From contig JAJPHW010000076.1 of assembly GCA_021325035.1 (NCBI GenBank), positions 1 through 40,665 on the forward strand: DNA of 40,665 nt. The letters run 5' to 3'. The DNA comes from Terriglobia bacterium. Its GTDB lineage: Bacteria; Acidobacteriota; Terriglobia; Terriglobales; Acidobacteriaceae. Below, in pieces: positions 32,494-40,464 of the stretch. Made by a program: the position numbers and the translations under genes. The notes below the pieces were generated by a model. The model searched no databases. It saw nothing but the letters and a program-made list of their open reading frames with translations, and was not told the DNA's origin. Every line of letters starts with the position of its first letter. Position 1 is the first letter of the stretch.

Positions 32494-34572
32494 ATGAATG
32501 CAAAAAATAAGGAATCCGTTGGAAAGGTCAACGCGATTTCCATCAATAAGCTACCGGTCGAACAGGCGCGCGGAAAATTCCTGCCCTTGCTGCTGGCCAA
32601 TCCGAATTACTTCGGCAATTTGAAAGATAGCGAATTCAAGGCAATTCTGCCCATCAATTACGACACCTCCTATGAAGAGCTGGGCTGCGTGGGATTTTCA
32701 TCCGCGCTCAGCCGTCTGGAAGCGGTCGTCTCAATCAAGCAAAGCTCCGGCTATGACGGCGGATTGTGCTCACCCGGTTCGCAGGAATACGTCCGCTTCT
32801 ACATTTCGTTCGACGGCGGAACAACCTGGACGGATCAAGGGCTGACCTCATTCACGGTACATGACATCCCCGGAGCCAAGCCGTTGGAATATTGCGCAGC
32901 GCTACCCATCACCGTCAATGAAGAATGGTGCTTCTTCGAAAATCTGCCGCAGGTTCGTGCCATTCTTTCCTGGAACTACGCTCCACCGGCCAACACGCCG
33001 GGATTTATTCCCGTTTGGGGCAATGTGCAGACGGTAAATATTCAGATTCCGTCGTTCCATTTCATTTTCCTCGATCAATTTTTGGAGAAGGCAAAAGTCC
33101 AGCTTCCTTCAAATATCAAGAATGCAGTGGATTTGAAGCAACCGCTTCCGGCCGCCCCGAAAAAAGCGCTGAGCGTGAAAGAAATTTCTGCGCTTTACAA
33201 AGAGAAAGAAGTTTCACCTGCGCGCTATCTCTATCCTGAAATTGACAAGCTGGCCAAGTCGGCGCCGCAAGCGCAGTTTTCAAACGTCATTGAGGGCATT
33301 GACATCGTTGGCGTGCTCGGAGAAATCTTCGGCACCAGTGGCAACACCAGCTACGAAGAACTCGATTGCGTTGGCCTCGACACAAACCGCAGCACGCTCG
33401 TCGGCGTCGTCAAAGTCAAACTGCCTTATGGATTCAACGGCGGCCTCTGCACCGCAGGCAGCACAGAATATGTCGCATTCTGGGTGGATTGGGGCTCCGG
33501 CTATCAGTATGCTGGAACTGTTCAGCAGAACGTGCACGACATTTCCGGCATTCCCGCCGACGGCCTCGAATATGCCGTCGTGCTGCCAGTGGATGTGGCC
33601 AGCCACATGCAACCGTGCTCGAGCGGCCCGCAGACGGCTAAAGTACGCGCAATTCTTTCCTGGCAGACTCCCATTCCCACCAACGATCCGAACTATGTTC
33701 CTGTATGGGGCAACCAATCGAACGCACTCGTACAAATTCCAGCCGGCGATCCCTACGTCACCGGTACTCCAGATATCGCCATCATCGGCGGCATCGGTGT
33801 AGATCAGATTGATACGGTCTTCACCGGAATGACCAATCCCGGCGCGCTTTTTGCGTTGACCGGTACCTTTGCCGATCCGTGGATCAGCACCCGCCAATGC
33901 CCATTCGGCGGCCGCATCGTGATTCAAGGCTTGCCGTCGGTTGGCAGCAAGTATCGCGTATGGGTGCAGAAGAAGGGTTCGCCGTTGCCGGTCGCGCTGA
34001 CGACACCGATCGTTACAGCGGATCAGTATGGCAACCCGAGCACGCAAAATCCCGATGGCCTGGGATTCTTCACCTATCTGCCCAACAGCCAGAACATTGA
34101 CGACATCCTTGCTTACTGGGATTCGTCGGGCGACGATCAATGGTATGTCTGGTTGGAACTCGCAAATACTTCGGACGTAGTCTCAGCCACCACGCCCCAG
34201 TATTTGATCCAGCTGGATAACACTGCACCGACCGTGGATATCCACATTGACAGCGGCGGAGACTGCAAGAAGTTCAACGTCGGCAGCACCATCAACGGGC
34301 ATTTTGTGGCGCAAGACTTGCACTTCGGAGCATTCAGCCTCAGCACGTTGCCAACCTCGTTGTCGCCCAACCAACCGACGACTGCGACTTCATACACATC
34401 GCAGACGGCAGCGGCTCCCGGCGATGCGTGGCAGCTCGACACCACCGGAATGTCCGCCTGTGGCTATGTTGTTGATCTGCAAGCCTGGGATAACACGATC
34501 GTCGGCAGCGGCCCCGGCGGCCACAACTACAACACCAAACAACTTGGGTTCTGCCTGGTAAGCGGAAGCTAA
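32494..34572 (+). CDS. large two-repeat cysteine-containing protein of unknown function
   Basis: A 692-residue protein with a perfect ribosome binding site (TGAGGAG, six bases before the ATG at 32494). It has no signal peptide or membrane segment. Two homologous domains of about 130 residues lie at 57-189 and 284-416. Each starts with TSYEEL-CVG, continues with a GGLC and a GS-EYV segment and a VHDI motif, and ends with KVRAILSW or QVRAILSW, then PVWGN and IQIP or VQIP. The linker is rich in Lys, Ala and Pro. The last 270 residues form another beta-rich part with an APTVDIHIDSGGDCKKF motif and C-terminal cysteines. Conserved cysteines suggest an oxidising location despite the missing signal. 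I know of no function. Confidence 0.75.
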   Translation: MNAKNKESVGKVNAISINKLPVEQARGKFLPLLLANPNYFGNLKDSEFKAILPINYDTSYEELGCVGFSSALSRLEAVVSIKQSSGYDGGLCSPGSQEYVRFYISFDGGTTWTDQGLTSFTVHDIPGAKPLEYCAALPITVNEEWCFFENLPQVRAILSWNYAPPANTPGFIPVWGNVQTVNIQIPSFHFIFLDQFLEKAKVQLPSNIKNAVDLKQPLPAAPKKALSVKEISALYKEKEVSPARYLYPEIDKLAKSAPQAQFSNVIEGIDIVGVLGEIFGTSGNTSYEELDCVGLDTNRSTLVGVVKVKLPYGFNGGLCTAGSTEYVAFWVDWGSGYQYAGTVQQNVHDISGIPADGLEYAVVLPVDVASHMQPCSSGPQTAKVRAILSWQTPIPTNDPNYVPVWGNQSNALVQIPAGDPYVTGTPDIAIIGGIGVDQIDTVFTGMTNPGALFALTGTFADPWISTRQCPFGGRIVIQGLPSVGSKYRVWVQKKGSPLPVALTTPIVTADQYGNPSTQNPDGLGFFTYLPNSQNIDDILAYWDSSGDDQWYVWLELANTSDVVSATTPQYLIQLDNTAPTVDIHIDSGGDCKKFNVGSTINGHFVAQDLHFGAFSLSTLPTSLSPNQPTTATSYTSQTAAAPGDAWQLDTTGMSACGYVVDLQAWDNTIVGSGPGGHNYNTKQLGFCLVSGS

Positions 34573-34586
34573 GGTTGGGAACTCTA

Positions 34587-34624
34587 TGGGCCAGCGCGCT
34601 TAATAACGCGTTGGCTCATTTTTA
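34587..34624 (+). terminator. intrinsic terminator after the two-repeat protein
   Basis: TGGGCCAGCGCG and CGCGTTGGCTCA form a 12-bp stem with three G-T pairs and an 8-base loop, followed by TTTTT. Confidence 0.85.
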
Positions 34625-34642
34625 TTGGAGTCGTTTCAAGAG

Positions 34643-34957
34643 CTACTTTCGCAGCACTCTGGACAGTCCTACGGCTAGGCAAATTACCGACGGCCAAAAC
34701 GTGACCATCGCGAGAATGCCCGGGCCCACCGGAGTCGGATAAGCATCACCGCGCAGGTGGCCGATCCACATGGCGAGAAGAAGAGGTCCTGAGCCAATCG
34801 TCAGGCCAACCGCGCCAATCCGTACCAGCCTGGATTCCCAGAGCTGCCGCATGATGCCATGTTCTGCGTCGCAGGCTTCGGACGCAAGGTTCCCAAAGTA
34901 AGCAGGAAACAGGGTAGACAACGACATCCACGCTCTGCTTCCGTGTTCATGCCACAC
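34643..34957 (-). CDS. small membrane protein, unknown
   Basis: A frame of up to 104 residues on the minus strand has two hydrophobic helices (about 47-66 and 80-99) and a basic end (LSRVLRK). GTG at 34957, ATG at 34927 and ATG at 34852 are all possible starts; none has a convincing ribosome binding site. Amphipathic N-terminal sequence and lack of close neighbours on its strand make this a tentative gene. No family recognised. Confidence 0.45.
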   Translation of the reverse strand: MWHEHGSRAWMSLSTLFPAYFGNLASEACDAEHGIMRQLWESRLVRIGAVGLTIGSGPLLLAMWIGHLRGDAYPTPVGPGILAMVTFWPSVICLAVGLSRVLRK

Positions 34958-35052
34958 GACCTAATCATGTAACGAAAAATTCATCCAACATTTGTCATAA
35001 AGTGCCCCAGATTGCGCAGACTAATACAGAAGTTTAAGTAAGGAGAGTTCCG

Positions 35053-35958
35053 ATGAAGTCGTTCTCGCATCTCACATTTGCAGTTCTTGTCCTTCTCACT
35101 TGCGCGCAATTCACGCTCGCTAAAAACGCACAAACCAAGCCTCCACTGACCTACAGCACCTTCAAAACAGTGGACGTCCCTAATGCCACAGCCACTTATG
35201 TCTATGGCATCAACAATAAAAACGAGGTTGTTGGCACCTACAGTGGCGGCGACTGCTCCCAAATCAGCAATCAGGCCGCATGTGGTTTCACCTACAAGAA
35301 TGGCGTTTATACAACCGTCGCCTGTGAACTGGAGAATGAAACTGAATTCTTCGGCATCAACAACAAAGGAGAAGTCGTCGGCACCTATTCATTCTTCGGT
35401 GGAGTGAGCGGTTTCATCTGGGAAGGGAATGAGTCGTGCTCTCCCATTGCAGATCCCTCAGGCGCGGCCACATCCGAAGCCTGGGACGTCAACGATAGCG
35501 GCAACATCGTCGGCTTCTACACCGATACAGCTCAGAACTTCGACGGATTTCTCTATAACAATGCGAACGGCGCCTACACCACGATCGATTGCCCCGGCGC
35601 GGTTTCCACTCGCGCTTACGGCATTCGTAACGATGGCATTATTGTCGGCGACTACATCGCAACTGCCGGAGGTCCTTTCAACGGCTTTGCCTATGTCTCC
35701 GGCAAATGCATCACCGTGGATTACCCCGGCTCTGTCTGGTCCAGTGCGAAAGCCATCAACAAGAACACGCGAATTTCCGGCTGGTACACCGACTCCGCCA
35801 ACGCATTCCATGGCTTCGTCGAACAAGGCGGCGTCTTCACGACTGTGGATGTCCCCGGAGCCTCCAACACGCTCCTCTTTCACCTCAACGACCAAGGCTA
35901 CATCGGCGGATATTTCACCGACACCCTCGGCGTACACGGCGTCGTCGCGATACCATAA
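35053..35958 (+). CDS. exported HAF-repeat protein
   Basis: A 301-residue secreted protein with a signal peptide (1-23, ending TLA). The mature part is made of about six degenerate repeats of the type GINNKNEVVGTY ... GFTYKNGVYTTV. These are the extracellular HAF repeats (TIGR02913-like), which build a propeller-like structure. A first cysteine pair lies in repeats 1 and 2. AGGAG is seven bases upstream of the ATG. HAF-repeat proteins are numerous in Acidobacteriota and have no established activity; adhesion or ligand binding is a guess. It ends at a strong terminator. Confidence 0.88.
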   Translation: MKSFSHLTFAVLVLLTCAQFTLAKNAQTKPPLTYSTFKTVDVPNATATYVYGINNKNEVVGTYSGGDCSQISNQAACGFTYKNGVYTTVACELENETEFFGINNKGEVVGTYSFFGGVSGFIWEGNESCSPIADPSGAATSEAWDVNDSGNIVGFYTDTAQNFDGFLYNNANGAYTTIDCPGAVSTRAYGIRNDGIIVGDYIATAGGPFNGFAYVSGKCITVDYPGSVWSSAKAINKNTRISGWYTDSANAFHGFVEQGGVFTTVDVPGASNTLLFHLNDQGYIGGYFTDTLGVHGVVAIP

Positions 35959-35974
35959 AAGTTAGTCCGATCTG

Positions 35975-36006
35975 AAAATCCCTGCGTGCAAGCGCGGGGA
36001 TTTTTT
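35975..36006 (+). terminator. intrinsic terminator after the HAF-repeat gene
   Basis: AATCCCTGCG and CGCGGGGATT pair (one T-G) across a short loop, extended by flanking A and T, and end in TTTTTT. Confidence 0.9.
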
Positions 36007-36106
36007 ATTAACAAGGCGGCTTTAGCCGATGAGTACACTTGACCTCCGCTGTACAATTCCCTCGCTTGATAAATACGTCAAAGCTTAACCATGAAAGCGA
36101 GCGGCT

Positions 36107-36391
36107 ATGAAAACAATTAAGTCTGTCGGAGTGCTGTCGGTAGCAAAAATCATGGGTGCAGTTTATGCAGTGCTCGGCTTATTGTTTGCCCCCATGTTCC
36201 TATTAATCGGCGCAGTCGGCTCAATGGCCGGGCAACATGCCAATCCGTTTGGAGCGATTGGCGGATTAGCCATGGCCGTAATCATGCCGTTCTTTTACGG
36301 TGTGCTGGGTTTCGTCTTTGGCGCTATCGGCGCGTTTCTCTACAACCTGATGGCCAAATGGATCGGCGGCATTGAATTTGAAGTCGCATAG
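36107..36391 (+). CDS. small two-helix membrane protein
   Basis: A 94-residue protein with two long Gly/Ala-rich hydrophobic segments (about 8-40 and 47-80) and a conserved-looking end (NLMAKWIGGIEFEV). Short proteins with this DUF3566-like layout occur in many bacteria, from memory. The ribosome binding site (GAGCGG) is weak. CTCGCTT (36061-36067) and AAGCGAG (36095-36101) upstream could pair over the ribosome binding site. Function unknown. The nuclease gene starts 50 bases after it on the same strand. Confidence 0.75.
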   Translation: MKTIKSVGVLSVAKIMGAVYAVLGLLFAPMFLLIGAVGSMAGQHANPFGAIGGLAMAVIMPFFYGVLGFVFGAIGAFLYNLMAKWIGGIEFEVA

Positions 36392-36430
36392 AAACGGGTG
36401 TGGCGCGGGCGCCTCGCTGGCGATTTCCCC

Positions 36431-36436
36431 TACAAT
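36431..36436 (+). promoter_or_regulatory. -10 box for a leaderless nuclease transcript
   Basis: TACAAT ends five bases before the ATG at 36442, so transcription would begin at about the start codon. No Shine-Dalgarno lies at a usable distance. No consensus -35 is visible. Confidence 0.4.
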
Positions 36437-36441
36437 GAGCC

Positions 36442-37827
36442 ATGCCGATTGTCAGGCCGCGCCTCACCGATTATTACGGCGTTCTGCTCTCTCAGGCCCA
36501 GGCCGACTTCGCCATCCCCTTTCTTGACGAAGACATCCCGCTCTATCTCGATCCCTTTTTACTCTGGCGCTCGCCCTCCCAGCAGGACAACTCACTCCAC
36601 ACCGCCATCCTCAACTCCTTCAACCATCTTGGCCTTCTGGAGAAGCAATCCCGCCACGCCGACGCCGTCCAAATCCTCATCGCCCTCACCGAGTGCGACG
36701 AAGTCGGCTTCGGTCACTCCCACACCCGCGAAGGCCGCCGCATCGGCTCCGCCACTGCCGAAGAAATTCTCGCGCTATTCCGCGCCGTCCCCGAGTACGA
36801 CCGCCGCGGCTTCCACCACTTCGAGGAAATCCAATTCTTCGTGGATCACATCTCCCGCGACCGCATCAGCGACATCGCCTGCAATCTCCTCAAATCGTTT
36901 CTCATCGACTACACCATTCACCAATGCCAGTCGCATAAAATTCCGTCCGAAAAAGTCACCATCCCCGAACTCTACAGCTACAAGAGCAACAAACTGGAAG
37001 CCGAGAAGGGAATCGCTCTTCCCATCAACCCCGAAACCAAAAAGCCCATCATTCTCGTTCCCAAGCGCTGGCTTCGTTTCAAACCCTGGCTCGATTACGA
37101 CGAGTACGTTGCCGATTATTTTCCGGGTGAAACAAACAAAGAAAGAAACAAAGCCAAAGCCAAGCCGGATCGCCCCACCATCCTCACTTTCAACCGCCAC
37201 AACTACGGCGCAGTGCAGGATTACGTCACGGCCAAAGAACGCACCGCCGACGATTGCAAGAACGACCCGCTCTTCAGCCAAATCCCCATCGCATCTGCAA
37301 AGAAGTCCCTCGAAGTCATCAAAGCCATCCCCTCCGGCGCAAAAGACGAAAACGACAAGAAGTACGAACGCGAACTCTCCCGCCTGCTTGCTTCAGCTTT
37401 CTATCCTCAACTCGATTTCGCCAAAACCCAGTCCCGCACCGAATCCGGCGTACTCATCCGCGATCTCATCTTTTACAACAACCGTTCCCACGAATTTCTC
37501 GCCGAAATATTCGACAAATACGATTGCCGCCAGATCGTCATGGAATTGAAGAACGTCACTGAACTCCATCGCGAGAACATCAATCAGCTCAATCGCTACA
37601 TGACCGACCAGTTTGGTAAGTTCGGCATCATCCTCACTCGCCGCATGCCCTTGCCGCGCGTCTTCCGCAATACAGTCGACCTCTGGTCCGGCCAGCGCCG
37701 CTGCATCTTCATCCTCGACGACTTCGACCTCGAACAGATCGTCACTCTCTACGAATCCAAACAGCGTGACCCGCTGGACTTACTCAAGAAGAAATATGTA
37801 GAGTTCTTAAGAGCCTGTCCGAGCTGA
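36442..37827 (+). CDS. PD-(D/E)xK nuclease-like protein, putative defence gene
   Basis: A 461-residue protein without signal peptide or membrane helices. The N-terminal three quarters are helical and charged (FLDEDIPLYLDPFLLWRSPSQQDNS, and an EKGIALPINPETKKPI segment). The C-terminal region resembles a restriction-endonuclease fold. Asp341 in VLIRDLIFYNN is followed after 26 residues by Glu368 and Lys370 in IVMELKNV, a D-x26-ExK spacing typical of PD-(D/E)xK enzymes. A helix with Gln (NINQLNRYM) follows, as in that fold. Third positions are unusually C-rich compared with neighbours, hinting at separate origin. It is coupled to a small unknown gene and faces an OLD nuclease, fitting a defence islet. 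Family not named by me. Confidence 0.75.
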   Translation: MPIVRPRLTDYYGVLLSQAQADFAIPFLDEDIPLYLDPFLLWRSPSQQDNSLHTAILNSFNHLGLLEKQSRHADAVQILIALTECDEVGFGHSHTREGRRIGSATAEEILALFRAVPEYDRRGFHHFEEIQFFVDHISRDRISDIACNLLKSFLIDYTIHQCQSHKIPSEKVTIPELYSYKSNKLEAEKGIALPINPETKKPIILVPKRWLRFKPWLDYDEYVADYFPGETNKERNKAKAKPDRPTILTFNRHNYGAVQDYVTAKERTADDCKNDPLFSQIPIASAKKSLEVIKAIPSGAKDENDKKYERELSRLLASAFYPQLDFAKTQSRTESGVLIRDLIFYNNRSHEFLAEIFDKYDCRQIVMELKNVTELHRENINQLNRYMTDQFGKFGIILTRRMPLPRVFRNTVDLWSGQRRCIFILDDFDLEQIVTLYESKQRDPLDLLKKKYVEFLRACPS

Positions 37828-37834
37828 GGTGTAA

Positions 37835-38224
37835 ATGGACAAGAAAGAAGACGCTTACGAATTTGAAAAGCTGGAGCAACAGCTCCACTCATTCCTCACT
37901 GAAATTTCCGAGCTTTCCTCGAAAAAACCCAATGACCCGCTAAACAAGTTCAAATTGAAATTCATCAATGGGATGTTGGAAGGTCTGAACAAGCTTCTCG
38001 GCAACGCCCGTCCATTCAGAGATTTCAAAGTATTCGATGTGGATGACCTTCCAAGCAACAGCGACGTCATCCTTATGTTGTCGCAATATACAGCCGCCGT
38101 ATTTCAGTTTCGTAAGGAAAACACACGAAGAAACGACCTCGACGGCAAATGGCATTGGAAAATCAACGGACGTAAGTCCGTGGAAACCGACAATCCAGAG
38201 CATTTCAAATACCGTACCAAGTGA
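37835..38224 (+). CDS. small protein coupled to the nuclease gene, unknown
   Basis: A 129-residue soluble, largely helical protein. The first helix is acidic and coiled-coil-like (EKLEQQLHSFLTEISELSSKK). A central FKVFDVDDLPSNSDVILMLSQYTAAVFQF segment reads as the most conserved-looking part. A basic, aromatic tail (KWHWKINGRKSVET) ends it. The start codon is seven bases after the nuclease stop and GAGGT overlaps that stop, so the two are translated together. It could be a partner, inhibitor or sensor for the nuclease. Base composition is more A/T-rich than in the nuclease gene. No family recognised. Confidence 0.7.
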   Translation: MDKKEDAYEFEKLEQQLHSFLTEISELSSKKPNDPLNKFKLKFINGMLEGLNKLLGNARPFRDFKVFDVDDLPSNSDVILMLSQYTAAVFQFRKENTRRNDLDGKWHWKINGRKSVETDNPEHFKYRTK

Positions 38225-38240
38225 AAGCGGCAGCCTTGAC

Positions 38241-40307
38241 CTAAAGCAAAGCGTTTAGTGCTTTGAAGCTGGCCTCGAACCGTTCGAGCGTAGACTCGTC
38301 CAGCCTCCCAGCCAGCTTGCCGATGTTTCCGGCGAAGTAGCGTGCTGGGCGGTAGTGGTTGAAACCACCTGATCGCAGCGGATTGATCTTCATCCAACCC
38401 TCAATGTTGACCAATATCCGCGGGTGCTTCCCAAGGTCCTTCAGTTCGATCTTTTTTACCAGCTCGTTTTTATATTCTTCGTTTACGAGGTCTAGGTAAA
38501 ACTGCGGGTCAAACATGTCCTCGATGTCTGCCTCGCCCTTACCCACATACTCTGCGAACGTATGAACATTCTTCTTAGAGAGCAGCTTCTTTTTGTAAAG
38601 ATTTTCGATCGTCTGTTGATCTTTCTTTTGGAAGTCAATCAGCGTGGCAACCTTTAGCTTCTTCTGCGATCCCAAAAGCGCAACGAATGTGGGGATTTTG
38701 TCCGAGCCTCCGACAGGCGTAATGGTCCAGGCCGGCGAAAGCGATTCTCGACCAGCCGCCGACAGAACGCCCCCGACCGTCGGCAGGTAGAGCAGGTCGG
38801 ATACACCCTCGACGATCAAACTGTTGGGTCCTATGAACAACGTCTGGGCAATGTCATAACCGAGCGCGCCCTGCAGCGGAAACAGCGAGTCGGGATCGGC
38901 ATCCAAAATATCTGTCAAAACCTTTGTGCCCCGTTCCTCCCGCGGCAGCGGGTCGTCCTGCTCCATGCTGCGGTCGCGGACGATGCGCACCCGGTCGAAG
39001 TTATTAGCATCGACCATGAAGGGCGAGTGTGTCGTATAGAGCACTTGGTGATGAGGCTTCAGTTCCTTCTCGATGTACGCGAGCAGGTCAGCTTGTGCGC
39101 TGGCATGCAGCACGAGGCCCGGCTCGTCCAGTAGGAGAATCATTGGTTTGCTAGATTTTTTCTGCTGAGAGAACCATGCAAGGAACGAGAAAAACCAAAC
39201 AAAACCACGGGAGCGCGTACCCAGCGGTACGGTAGCACCATGCGCTGAATCATAAACCTCACCCCACAGGTTCGTGGTCCCCTGCATGTTCATTCCTTCC
39301 GGGTCACCCGAGAGAGCAGGCCGAACGTCGAACTGGACATGGAGGTGCTTATTTTGAGACCAATACTGGAGAATCTTGCCTGAAAGGTGATTCGAGGTGC
39401 CCTGAAGTTTATTCTTCAGGAACTGGGTATTTGTGGGCTTGATTAGCTGGTCTAAGTTCAGTCGCGCCAGCTCAATCAATCCGAGCATCGGGCGATCGGA
39501 AGGTTCCAGCTTTCCACTCGTCTGCCGTTCCTTAAGTTTCTCTACGTTTAGCTGCCCGGTCATTTGGTAATACTCGTCAAAGTACAGGAAGCGTGGAAAA
39601 TGGCTCTTAAGGTGGGCGCGCCATATGTGCAGACCCAAGGTCGTTTCGATGACAGGCGCAATCTTGGCGCGAAGGGCCTTGGCCGCCTGTGATTCCTGCA
39701 GGCGGTTAGCCGCGTCGACGGCGGCAGGTCTCTCCGTTGGTTCTGGGATTGCGTTCGCCGCAGCAATGGCAGCGTTATATGCCTTCTGGCGCTTTTCGGA
39801 ATCCTGATTAAGGTAAGTCAGTAGATCGTTGAAATTCTGTTGCTTAAGGGCCTCGACCTTGACATCGTCCGGTAGGCCTGCGGATTCAACCCAAGCCCTC
39901 ACACCTGCAGCATCGTTCGTTTTCACAGTGACGTAATAGGTATCCGTATATCCTCGGCTCAGGACTATGTCTTCGGTCGCGAAAACATCCTTGCCGAAAT
40001 CGTCCCTAGCCGATTGCATTTCCTCGTCATTGAGCGTGAACGTAGCCGACACGACGGCGGTTTGCGGTCCCCGACGGCCAGCGTCAACGTCTTGCTCGTA
40101 ATCCTCAACCTCAAGCTTTGGATAGTCGAGCGTGACGTTGAAGTGGGCGTCGGATTCAATGATCGGGTTGAGTCGATATAGGGCTTGAAGGATGGCAGTC
40201 TTACCGGCTTCGTTCTTGCCAACCAAGCACGTCACATCGCCGACCTGGAACTCATTGGAGTCCCAAACTGACCTAAACTCTCGTATTTGTACCGATTTCA
40301 GCCGCAT
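38241..40307 (-). CDS. OLD-family ATP-dependent nuclease (ABC ATPase plus TOPRIM)
   Basis: A 688-residue OLD-type protein. The SMC/RecF-like N-terminus is RLKSVQIREFRSVWDS and Walker A is GKNEAGKT (30-37). A long helical and mixed insert follows, then the ABC-signature region and Walker B MILLLDEPGLVLH, with the His-switch-like YTTHSPFMVD. The TOPRIM domain has Glu500 in LIVEGVSD and Asp558 in ATLIDFQ. This is the class 1 OLD layout. No UvrD-like helicase (GajB or class 2 partner) is adjacent. The ATG at 40307 has a GGGAGGG site upstream; a frame reaching 40409 runs through the groEL terminator and is rejected. OLD nucleases act in phage defence; the partner here may be the opposing gene pair. 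Confidence 0.9.
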   Translation of the reverse strand: MRLKSVQIREFRSVWDSNEFQVGDVTCLVGKNEAGKTAILQALYRLNPIIESDAHFNVTLDYPKLEVEDYEQDVDAGRRGPQTAVVSATFTLNDEEMQSARDDFGKDVFATEDIVLSRGYTDTYYVTVKTNDAAGVRAWVESAGLPDDVKVEALKQQNFNDLLTYLNQDSEKRQKAYNAAIAAANAIPEPTERPAAVDAANRLQESQAAKALRAKIAPVIETTLGLHIWRAHLKSHFPRFLYFDEYYQMTGQLNVEKLKERQTSGKLEPSDRPMLGLIELARLNLDQLIKPTNTQFLKNKLQGTSNHLSGKILQYWSQNKHLHVQFDVRPALSGDPEGMNMQGTTNLWGEVYDSAHGATVPLGTRSRGFVWFFSFLAWFSQQKKSSKPMILLLDEPGLVLHASAQADLLAYIEKELKPHHQVLYTTHSPFMVDANNFDRVRIVRDRSMEQDDPLPREERGTKVLTDILDADPDSLFPLQGALGYDIAQTLFIGPNSLIVEGVSDLLYLPTVGGVLSAAGRESLSPAWTITPVGGSDKIPTFVALLGSQKKLKVATLIDFQKKDQQTIENLYKKKLLSKKNVHTFAEYVGKGEADIEDMFDPQFYLDLVNEEYKNELVKKIELKDLGKHPRILVNIEGWMKINPLRSGGFNHYRPARYFAGNIGKLAGRLDESTLERFEASFKALNALL

Positions 40308-40344
40308 TGATTTGTCCCTCCCACCCGTAACGGCAAAAGCGAAT

Positions 40345-40364
40345 GCCCCGCCTTTCGGCGGGGC
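40345..40364 (-). terminator. hairpin downstream of groEL
   Basis: GCCCCGCC-TTTC-GGCGGGGC is a perfect 8-bp stem. On the minus strand it is followed by ATTCGCTTTT, so it is a reasonable terminator for groEL, shortly before the OLD gene start. Confidence 0.65.
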
Positions 40365-40405
40365 CCGACGCGAGGGGCGTAGCTCGCGCTTACTTCTGGA
40401 TTTCC

Positions 40406-40437
40406 CCAATAGTCTTACCTTGCGGTATGACTATTGG
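40406..40437. repeat. long hairpin after groEL
   Basis: CCAATAGTC-T-TACC-TTGC-GGTA-T-GACTATTGG is an inverted repeat of 9 plus 4 base pairs with one T-T mismatch and a TTGC loop. It lies 27 bases after the groEL stop. No T run follows on either strand, so it is not a standard terminator. Confidence 0.6.
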
Positions 40438-40464
40438 AGCGCCCAGCGATTTTACAGCCTGTTC

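Noticed and set aside
33280-34140. A 286-codon frame on the minus strand
   Set aside because: Antisense to the second half of the two-repeat protein; the plus-strand repeats are conserved at the protein level while the antisense frame is not.
36039-36057. TTGACC followed by TACAAT as promoter of the small membrane protein
   Set aside because: The boxes are only seven bases apart, far too close for sigma-70 type recognition.
36398-37549. A 383-codon open frame rich in Ser, Pro and Thr on the plus strand
   Set aside because: It lies in another frame of the nuclease gene. The composition is what C-rich third positions of the true gene produce, and it has no ribosome binding site or family-like motifs.
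40308-40409. Upstream extension of the OLD gene
   Set aside because: It would translate the groEL terminator region and give a basic low-complexity start. The RLKSVQIREF start at 40307 matches the family.
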